This document shows positions 23,379-29,110 of a stretch of 29,110 bases of DNA, one piece after another. The stretch is from CAYZZU01 sp964483105 (GTDB taxonomy: Bacteria; CG2-30-53-67): positions 1 through 29,110 of the forward strand of contig CAYZZU010000029.1 in assembly GCA_964483105.1 (NCBI GenBank), given 5' to 3'. The notes under the pieces are model-generated. The model did not search any database. It had not been told where the DNA came from and saw only the letters and a list, made by a program, of their open reading frames with translations. Positions within the stretch are counted from its first letter, which is position 1. Each line of letters begins with the position of its first letter. The translations under genes and the position numbers were made by a program.

Positions 23379-25049
23379 TCATGAAGTGGGCGACAAACTG
23401 TACCGTTGCATACTTCCAGGGACCCACCAGTTCTCGAAATTGTACCAGATTCCGGCCTTCTCCTGCTTGATTCCATGAAATCTGGCATCCACAATCGGGA
23501 GAGAATCCGGGACATAGAGAAAACAATACGGTTGATCTTCAGCCAGGATGGCATGGATTTTCCTATAGATCCTCTTCCTCTTCTCCAGATCAAAGGTCCG
23601 CCGTCCCTGGACCAGAAGTTCATCCACGTCAGGATTGCTGTAGGAAACAAAATTGTACTGATTGGGTCCCGTCTGCGAAGAATGCCACATGATATAGTTG
23701 TCAGGATCGATCCCGATCGACCATCCCAGGATGATCGCCTCGAATTTCCGTTTGTCCACAAACTGATTGATAAAGGCCTGCCATTCCACAACCTTGATGG
23801 AAACTTCAATTCCAATCTTTTTCAGATTCTGCTGGATAATCTCGGCGGTCTGTTTTCGCTCATCATTCCCCTGGTTGGTGATGATGGTGAATCGAAAGGG
23901 AACCCCATCCCGGTCCAGAACGCCGTCCCCGTCGGAATCCCGCCATCCCCTCGCCTTGAGCATGGAGAGGGCCTTCCCGGGATTATACGGATAGGTCTTC
24001 ACATCCGGATTATAGGCCCAGTAGTGTGGAGGATAAGGACCGGTCGCCACGGAGCCGAGTCCCTGACGGACCCCCTTGAGGATCTCTTTCTTGTTAATGG
24101 CGTAGGCCAGGGCCTGACGGACCCCTTTATCCGCGAACTTGGGATTCTTGAGATTGTATCCGAGATAGGTGTAACCATTGGACGGATAACGGAATTTCCG
24201 GAAGTTCTTCCGGAAAAAGGGCGTATCCGTCTGCCGCTGATATTGAAGGGGGGTGAGTCCCATCGCATCCACCCCGCGGGACCTCAGCTCAAGAAAAATC
24301 GTGGCCGGGTCGGGAATAATGCGATAGATATATTCGTCAATATTTGCTCTTCCCCGAAAGTAGTCCGGGTTCACCGTAAGGACAATCTTCTGGCCTGTAA
24401 GCCACTCTTTGAAACGGTAAGGGCCCGTGCCCACAGGATCCCGATTAAATGAAGCGGAATTGATATCCTTCCCCTCAAGAAGATGCCTGGGAATGATCCC
24501 CATCGTCCAGCTCGCCAGGGCCGGTGCGAACGGTTCCTTGTAGGTAACGCGGAAAGTCAGGGGATCCAACACCTCGGCCTTCTTGACCCGTTCATAGTCC
24601 GCACCGTATGGAGTCGCCACATTCGGATCAATCAGCTTCCGGTAGGTAAAAAGCACATCTTCCGCCGTGAAAGGCGCTCCATCGTGCCATCTGACACCGG
24701 ATCTTAAATGGAAGGTGATGACCAGACCGTCCGGAGAGACTTCCCACGATTCAGCCAGATCCCCCTCCAACTGGAGGTTTTTATCATACCGGAGCAGGCC
24801 GTTGAAAATACGGCTGTTGATATCACCTGAAGCGCTGTCGTTGGCGATCACCGGGTTCAGGCGCTTGGCATCTCCGATAGAAGCCACAACAATAGCGTCA
24901 CCGTGAACCGGTCCATTTTGTTCCTCCACGGAAGGCCCCTTCCCGCCTTCGGATTCAGAGGAACGGCCGCATCCAGACCCGATCGCCCACAGACATAAGA
25001 AAGATACGAAAATCAAAGCACAGGTCCTGCCCGACAGACTCCGAAACAC
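23379..25049 (-). CDS. Peptide/nickel ABC transporter substrate-binding lipoprotein (SBP family 5)
   Basis: A 556-residue extracytoplasmic solute-binding protein of the DppA/OppA type. A signal peptide (hydrophobic about 10-24) ends in GSGC, with the lipid-bearing Cys at 27. RIFNGLLRYDKNLQLEGDLAESW and the ITFHLRSGVRWHDGAPFTAEDV block (about 110-130) are the family hallmarks. A DSDGDGVLDRDG segment near 375 resembles a calcium loop. The start is GTG with AAGGGG upstream. No permease or ATPase genes are adjacent, so it must pair with components encoded elsewhere or act as a sensor. It follows secG by 75 bases and may share its transcript. Confidence 0.9.
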   Translation of the reverse strand: MFRSLSGRTCALIFVSFLCLWAIGSGCGRSSESEGGKGPSVEEQNGPVHGDAIVVASIGDAKRLNPVIANDSASGDINSRIFNGLLRYDKNLQLEGDLAESWEVSPDGLVITFHLRSGVRWHDGAPFTAEDVLFTYRKLIDPNVATPYGADYERVKKAEVLDPLTFRVTYKEPFAPALASWTMGIIPRHLLEGKDINSASFNRDPVGTGPYRFKEWLTGQKIVLTVNPDYFRGRANIDEYIYRIIPDPATIFLELRSRGVDAMGLTPLQYQRQTDTPFFRKNFRKFRYPSNGYTYLGYNLKNPKFADKGVRQALAYAINKKEILKGVRQGLGSVATGPYPPHYWAYNPDVKTYPYNPGKALSMLKARGWRDSDGDGVLDRDGVPFRFTIITNQGNDERKQTAEIIQQNLKKIGIEVSIKVVEWQAFINQFVDKRKFEAIILGWSIGIDPDNYIMWHSSQTGPNQYNFVSYSNPDVDELLVQGRRTFDLEKRKRIYRKIHAILAEDQPYCFLYVPDSLPIVDARFHGIKQEKAGIWYNFENWWVPGSMQRYSLSPTS

Positions 25050-25124
25050 CGTTTCACCCCTTCATCAAGAAATCGGGAAAATTCCCTTCCTCAGGATAAC
25101 ACCTGATGCGTCTCCGGATGGGGA

Positions 25125-25532
25125 CTAATTCGCCTCGGTTTTCGATGGAGATGGGTTTTTCTTCGGCGCGGTGGACGGTTTCAACGGTTTCGTGCTCTGA
25201 TCAAGAGGAGGCAGATTCTGTTTGACCCCTTCCGGAAGACCGGGAGTCTCCGGCAACACCCGCTTGGAGGTGATCGGGACCTGATCCACCACAGAGGCGG
25301 CCGACTTCCCGGAGGAAAGATAGGCAAGGCTCAGAGAAGTCACCATGAAGATCGCCGCGCACCAGGCGGTCAGTTTGCCGAGAAAATCGGTCGGTCCGGA
25401 GCTTCCGAAAACCGTTTGACTCGCCCCGCCGAAAGCGGCTCCGATCTCGGCCCCCTTCCCGCCCTGCATCAGAACGACCAGAATCAGGATGATGCTGACC
25501 ACCACATGGACCACAATCAACAAGATATGCAT
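25125..25532 (-). CDS. secG: Preprotein translocase subunit SecG
   Basis: A 135-residue inner-membrane protein of the SecYEG channel. Two transmembrane helices (about 2-22 and 52-72) flank the conserved cytoplasmic loop LMQGGKGAEIGAAFGGASQTVFG. The long proline-, lysine- and serine-rich C-terminal tail (about 80-135) is variable in the family. AAAGGAGAA precedes the ATG. No tRNA gene was seen beside it, although secG is often next to one. Confidence 0.94.
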   Translation of the reverse strand: MHILLIVVHVVVSIILILVVLMQGGKGAEIGAAFGGASQTVFGSSGPTDFLGKLTAWCAAIFMVTSLSLAYLSSGKSAASVVDQVPITSKRVLPETPGLPEGVKQNLPPLDQSTKPLKPSTAPKKNPSPSKTEAN

Positions 25533-25618
25533 AAAAGCTTGTTCTCCTTTCCCCCAACAATTCTGTGCGTTTATTTCTTATCATAAAAACAAAGCGGACA
25601 CAAGAAATAATAATCCTC

Positions 25619-25647
25619 TTGACAGGCTAAGGGTCTTTTGATATTGT
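25619..25647 (+). promoter_or_regulatory. cadA promoter
   Basis: A perfect TTGACA (25619-25624) and TATTGT (25642-25647) are 17 bp apart, about 95 bases upstream of the GTG start. Confidence 0.75.
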
Positions 25648-25651
25648 AACA

Positions 25652-25677
25652 ATTGAACAGTTATTCAATTATTCAAT
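25652..25677 (+). promoter_or_regulatory. Candidate ArsR/SmtB-type operator
   Basis: ATTGAA-CAGTTA-TTCAAT is a perfect 6-6-6 dyad, followed by a third TTCAAT half-site. It starts five bases after the -10 box, spanning the expected transcription start. TGAA/TTCA dyads are typical of SmtB/CadC operators, and the CadC-like gene downstream is the natural ligand. Confidence 0.65.
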
Positions 25678-25747
25678 AAGTCCCGGAGTCCCGCCCGGCA
25701 TCGCAAGAGGGTAACGGAGCGCCGAGAGATCAGTTTACAAAAAACCC

Positions 25748-27718
25748 GTGCCGCAAATCAAACAGATCCAAAACGGTGGCAAAGAAAAGAGCGGGGGGAA
25801 AACATCCTCTATTCTTGTCAAGATATTCTTTTCGGGTCTATTCTTTGTCTCCGGTCTCATACTCCAGAATATTGTCTTTTCCGACGCCGGCAGCCTCCCC
25901 ACGGACAATTACCGGTTCTGGACCGTATTACTCACCTACGTGGCGGGGTATGTCACCGCGGGTCACGACGTTGTTCTCAACGCCGCGCGTGGCATCCTCA
26001 GGAGAGATTTCTTCGGGGAAAGCATCCTGATGACGATCGCAACCCTCGGCGCCTTCGCAATCGGGGAGTTTCCAGAGGCCGTCGGAGTCATGCTCTTTTT
26101 CAAGGTAGGGGAGTATTTTGAAGACAGGGCGCTGAACCATTCAAGGAGATCCATCAAGAACCTCCTGAAGATCAGGCCCGATTACGCGAATCTGAAAAGA
26201 AATGGAGAGACAGTCAGGGTCAGTCCGGGAGAGGTCCGGGTCGATGAACGGATCATCATCAAGCCTGGGGAAAAGATCCCCCTCGACGGTGTCATCGAGG
26301 AAGGACACACGAATGTCGACACGTCCGCGCTGACCGGAGAATCGATGCCGAAGTCTCTGAATCCGGGGGACACGATCCTTGCGGGCATGATCAATAAAAG
26401 CGCGATGATCACCGCTCGGGTGACGAAACTCGCGGGGGAATCCACGGTCAGCAAGATCCTGGACCTTGTGGAGAAGGCCTCCGCACAAAAGGCGCCGACC
26501 GAACAATTCATCACCCGTTTCTCCCGGATCTATACACCGGCCGTGGTTGCCTCTGCCGCCGTTATGGCCTTCGTGCCGCCGCTCCTTTTCCAGGTCCCGG
26601 GGCTGTCCCCCCTCTTTCCCCATCCCGGAACATACGCGGAATGGATCTACCGGGCGCTGATCTTCCTGGTGATCGCCTGCCCATGCGCCCTGGTCATTTC
26701 CATCCCCGTAGGGTTTTTCGGAGGAATCGGGGCGGCGTCCAGAAAGGGAATACTTTTCAAGGGTTCCAACTACCTCGAGACCTTCCGGAAGATCCATACC
26801 CTGGTGTTCGACAAGACGGGGACACTCACGGAAGGAAAGCTCACGGTCTCGGAGGTCCGGCCCCTGAACGGCTTCAGCAAAGAGGAACTGCTTCGGTGCA
26901 CGGCGGAGGCGGAAAGCCATTCCAACCATCCCATCGCCAGGTCCATCCTCGAAGCCTACGGCAAGAAAACCGGTGAAGGCAGGATCGGACGTTACGAAGA
27001 GATCTCCTCCCACGGAATACGGGCAATGATAGACGGCAGGGAGATCCTGGCGGGCAACGACAGGATCCTCCATCTGGAGGGATACGACATTGAGCACGAC
27101 ACATGCCGTATTGAAGGCACGGTTGTGCATATTGTGATCAACAAACGGTACGCGGGCTATATCACCCTCTCCGACCGCTTGAGGCCCGGAGCGAAAGAGA
27201 CGGTTCATGCGCTCAAGGCAGCGGGCGTAAAAAGGATCATCATGCTGACCGGCGACAGCAGGGATGCCGCGGAACCGGTCGCAAAAACGCTTGCGCTGGA
27301 TGGATTCCACGCGGAACTGCTCCCGCAGGACAAAATTGAGCTGGTCCGCAAACTCGAAGCCGAAATGGAGGAGAGCGGACATCAGATCGCCTTTGTGGGT
27401 GACGGCATCAACGACGCTCCGGTGCTGACGGCATCCGGTATCGGAATCGCGATGGGCGGTTTGGGCTCGGACGCCGCCATAGAGGCTGCCGACGTGGTCC
27501 TCATGAAGGACCGGCTTTCGGGATTGCTGGACGCGATGCATATCTCGAGAAGGACCCGGAGAATCGTCTTCGGGAATATCGCCATGGCCTTCGGGATCAA
27601 GGGTTTTTTCATCCTCTTCGGCGCCCTCGGTATGGCAACCATGTGGGAGGCGGTTTTCGCGGACGTGGGTGTGGCGATTCTCTCTGTGCTCAACTCCACC
27701 CGGGTACTCCGGGTATAA
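25748..27718 (+). CDS. cadA: Zn/Cd/Pb-exporting P1B-type ATPase
   Basis: A 656-residue membrane pump that uses ATP to export soft divalent metals. It has about eight predicted helices, with the metal-gating CPC at 311-313. The actuator TGES is at 196-199, the phosphorylated Asp is in DKTGT (355-359), the HP locus is SNHP (394-395) and the hinge is GDGIND (about 555). The absence of any N-terminal heavy-metal-associated CxxC domain is notable; the first 20 residues are merely basic. The overall sequence is of the CadA/ZntA class rather than the copper class. The start is GTG with no good ribosome site. It is followed by its likely repressor. Confidence 0.92.
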   Translation: MPQIKQIQNGGKEKSGGKTSSILVKIFFSGLFFVSGLILQNIVFSDAGSLPTDNYRFWTVLLTYVAGYVTAGHDVVLNAARGILRRDFFGESILMTIATLGAFAIGEFPEAVGVMLFFKVGEYFEDRALNHSRRSIKNLLKIRPDYANLKRNGETVRVSPGEVRVDERIIIKPGEKIPLDGVIEEGHTNVDTSALTGESMPKSLNPGDTILAGMINKSAMITARVTKLAGESTVSKILDLVEKASAQKAPTEQFITRFSRIYTPAVVASAAVMAFVPPLLFQVPGLSPLFPHPGTYAEWIYRALIFLVIACPCALVISIPVGFFGGIGAASRKGILFKGSNYLETFRKIHTLVFDKTGTLTEGKLTVSEVRPLNGFSKEELLRCTAEAESHSNHPIARSILEAYGKKTGEGRIGRYEEISSHGIRAMIDGREILAGNDRILHLEGYDIEHDTCRIEGTVVHIVINKRYAGYITLSDRLRPGAKETVHALKAAGVKRIIMLTGDSRDAAEPVAKTLALDGFHAELLPQDKIELVRKLEAEMEESGHQIAFVGDGINDAPVLTASGIGIAMGGLGSDAAIEAADVVLMKDRLSGLLDAMHISRRTRRIVFGNIAMAFGIKGFFILFGALGMATMWEAVFADVGVAILSVLNSTRVLRV

Positions 27719-27740
27719 CGGAAAACAGGCGCAACAGGAT

Positions 27741-28103
27741 ATGAAAAAAACAGACGAAGCCACCTGCCGGATTACCTGTATCGATCAAAAAAAAGTCGCT
27801 TCCCTGCGGGGAAAAATGAAGCCGGGCGAAACGATACTCCGGCTTGCCGAAACCTTCAAGGTGTTGGGCGACCCCACAAGAATGAAAATCATATTCGCAC
27901 TCTCCCTGGAGGAACTCTGCGTCTGTGACATTGCAAATCTCCTGGGTACAACGAAGTCCGCGGTCTCTCATCAGTTGAGGGTCTTGAGGAACATGCGTCT
28001 CGTGAAATATCGGAAAGACGGCAAGATGGTTTATTACTCTCTCGATGATGGGCACATCAATCATCTCATCGAGGAAGGGTTGAGACATGTGGAGGAGTTG
28101 TAA
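27741..28103 (+). CDS. cadC: CadC-type ArsR/SmtB metal-responsive repressor
   Basis: A 120-residue winged-helix repressor. It matches the CadC plan closely: N-terminal cysteines C9 and C13 (TCRITCIDQKKV) plus ELCVCD with C60 and C62 make the alpha3N thiolate site for Cd/Pb. DDGHINHLIEE near the C-terminus supplies the His/Asp residues of the alpha5 zinc site. The recognition helix is TTKSAVSHQLRVLRNMRL. Metal binding should release DNA and switch on cadA. The start at 27741 is 22 bases after cadA; AGGA is rather close to the ATG. A longer frame starting inside cadA is not credible. Confidence 0.92.
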   Translation: MKKTDEATCRITCIDQKKVASLRGKMKPGETILRLAETFKVLGDPTRMKIIFALSLEELCVCDIANLLGTTKSAVSHQLRVLRNMRLVKYRKDGKMVYYSLDDGHINHLIEEGLRHVEEL

Positions 28104-28206
28104 GGCGAACAGGGCCACTCCGGTTTCCGACTCACCATAAACCGTTAAACCAAGATCGGGTGAAACTCCTATCGCTATTTCAGGGACTATGTAGAACCTC
28201 TGAAAG

Positions 28207-28235
28207 TTGCCCTCTAACGCAAGATCTGGTAGTAT
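28207..28235 (+). promoter_or_regulatory. Possible promoter for the dehydrogenase gene
   Basis: TTGCCC (28207-28212) and TAGTAT (28230-28235) are separated by 17 bp, about 30 bases before the ATG. Just upstream TTTCAG…CTGAAA (28178-28205) forms a 6-bp inverted repeat that could be an operator. Confidence 0.35.
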
Positions 28236-28264
28236 ATTCCGCGTGTCCCACCAAGGAGGTCGAG

Positions 28265-29020
28265 ATGGATCCAAAGAGCGTGGTCCTGGTGACGGCGAGT
28301 AGCCGGGGAGTCGGCAAAACCGTGGCGTGCCGTTTCGCCGACAAGGGGGCGATGATCGCCTTGAACTACCGCTCGAACCGGGAGGCGGCGGAGAAGACAT
28401 CGCGGGAGATCAAAGAAAGGACTCCCTGGGTGCGCGCCTACCGGGCCGATGTCTCCAAACCCGAGGAGGCAAAGCGCCTCATCGATTCCGTCATCGGCGA
28501 TTTCGGGCAGATCGACGTCCTGGTCAACAACGCCGGCCCGATGCTGGTGAAACCCCTCTATGACACCACACCGGAGGAATGGGACAGGATGATCCGGTCC
28601 AATCTTTCCAGTGCCTTCTACTGCACCCGCTACGCCCTGGAATCGATGCGGAAACGGAAAAGCGGCCGGATTGTCAATATCGGCTGTCTCCACGGGGAGA
28701 TCGCACCCGGCGGACTTCCCAACTCCCCGGCCTACGGGATCGCCAAGTCGGGGGTCCTTTTGATGACGAAGATGTTTGCCCGCTCCGAGGCGAAGTACAA
28801 CATCCGGGTGAACGCCATCAACCCCGGCCTGATCGAAACCGACGATTATACCCGCTACCCCGAATCGGTCCGGGAGACTTGGCGGAAGCTGGTCCCACAG
28901 AAGCATTTCGGCACCCCCGAAGATATCGCCGAGGCAATCCTCTTTCTTACCTCCGATGCCGCCTCCTACATCACCGGCGCCGTCCTTCCCGTCCACGGCG
29001 GTCTCTGGATCCCGGAGTAG
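28265..29020 (+). CDS. Short-chain dehydrogenase/reductase (FabG-like), altered active site
   Basis: A 251-residue classical SDR from ATG 28265, with AAGGAGG upstream. The nucleotide loop reads TASSRGVG (10-17), with Ala where most members have Gly. NNAG lies at 88-91, N113 is in place and YGIAK gives Y157 and K161. The catalytic serine position, expected as the last residue of an NISS-type motif, reads NIGC, so a Cys (C141) sits there. The C-terminal TGAVLPVHGGLW block is standard. NADP(H) use is suggested by the Arg-containing loop (NYRSN). The substrate is unknown. It stands alone after cadC and is followed by repeat DNA. Confidence 0.85.
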   Translation: MDPKSVVLVTASSRGVGKTVACRFADKGAMIALNYRSNREAAEKTSREIKERTPWVRAYRADVSKPEEAKRLIDSVIGDFGQIDVLVNNAGPMLVKPLYDTTPEEWDRMIRSNLSSAFYCTRYALESMRKRKSGRIVNIGCLHGEIAPGGLPNSPAYGIAKSGVLLMTKMFARSEAKYNIRVNAINPGLIETDDYTRYPESVRETWRKLVPQKHFGTPEDIAEAILFLTSDAASYITGAVLPVHGGLWIPE

Positions 29021-29046
29021 CCTCTTGTTTTTCAGCTCGGCTTGTA

Positions 29047-29075
29047 ACAGGGGGGCTGCTCCCCCTGCGGGGGAG
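29047..29075 (+). repeat. Dispersed hairpin repeat, copy 2
   Basis: It matches 1830-1858 at 26 of 29 positions in the same orientation, including the hairpin CTCCCCC-TGC-GGGGGAG. It lies about 25 bases after the dehydrogenase stop. No T-run follows the stem. Confidence 0.7.
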
Positions 29076-29077
29076 CA

Positions 29078-29104
29078 TGAGGGTCAGGTCTTGAATCTTG
29101 ACAT
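29078..29104 (+). repeat. Motif resembling REP-associated transposase flanks
   Basis: GGGTCAGGTCTTGAATCTTG (29081-29100), continuing ACAT, is a string I recall flanking IS200-like REP-associated (RAYT) transposase genes in several bacteria. This is from memory and the gene itself would lie outside the window. It begins a few bases after hairpin repeat copy 2. Confidence 0.4.
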
Positions 29105-29110
29105 CCTTTG

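Noticed and set aside
25050..25124. tRNA gene beside secG
   Set aside because: Looked for because secG is often next to one, but the 75-base gap cannot fold as a tRNA and lacks its conserved arms.
26141..27763. A 540-codon open frame on the minus strand
   Set aside because: It mirrors cadA, which has every P-type ATPase motif; the antisense product has no recognisable domain.

Overview
The window reads as about 29 kb of chromosome from a GC-rich, Gram-negative-type anaerobe or microaerophile. The best guess is a deltaproteobacterial (Desulfobacterota) lineage or a close neighbour such as Nitrospirota. This rests on gene order (def-fmt-DUF116-htpX-rsmB), on an HspR-controlled hsp20/dnaK/cbpA/clpB cluster, and on a DUF4388/J-domain/TPR protein; no rRNA or other marker is present, so the assignment is inference. 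Most of the window is housekeeping sequence. No tRNA, rRNA, CRISPR array, phage or transposase gene was seen.

Layout. (1) 1-2079: a dinB (Pol IV) gene whose start overlaps what looks like the first ~17 codons of a lexA gene. The 1.7 kb unit is bracketed by 33-bp inverted repeats, and about 0.7 kb of gene-poor, repeat-bearing DNA follows. (2) 2080-2712: an azoR-type flavoprotein. (3) 7480-2784, minus strand: def, fmt, DUF116, htpX, rsmB (translation initiation, membrane quality control and ribosome maturation). (4) 7679-10795, plus strand: pepA, folB, folK and a deoxynucleoside kinase, divergent from def. (5) 15472-10876, minus strand: a TPR lipoprotein, a TtcA-like tRNA thiolase and an 868-residue DUF4388-TPR-DUF4388-J-TPR protein. 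(6) 15665-15829, plus strand: an unlisted 54-residue protein with six cysteines and a nine-lysine run. (7) 23302-15845, minus strand: hsp20, dnaK, hsp20, cbpA-like dnaJ, hspR, clpB and a small membrane protein, apparently an HspR-type heat-shock regulon. (8) 25532-23379, minus strand: secG and a family 5 peptide-binding lipoprotein. (9) 25748-29020, plus strand: a CadA-type metal-exporting ATPase, its CadC-type repressor, and a short-chain dehydrogenase with altered active-site residues. The right end carries a second copy of the hairpin repeat found near dinB and a motif that resembles those linked to REP-associated transposases.

Several promoters are clear by eye (perfect or near-perfect -35/-10 boxes with 16-17 bp spacing): for hsp20, dnaK, cadA, htpX, def, pepA and azoR. 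A HAIR-like HspR operator overlaps the dnaK promoter, and an ArsR/SmtB-type dyad sits just downstream of the cadA -10 box. The most unusual items are the lexA-remnant/dinB junction inside inverted repeats, the small Cys-rich poly-Lys protein, the DUF4388/J-domain fusion, and the competing hairpins inside the heat-shock operon.
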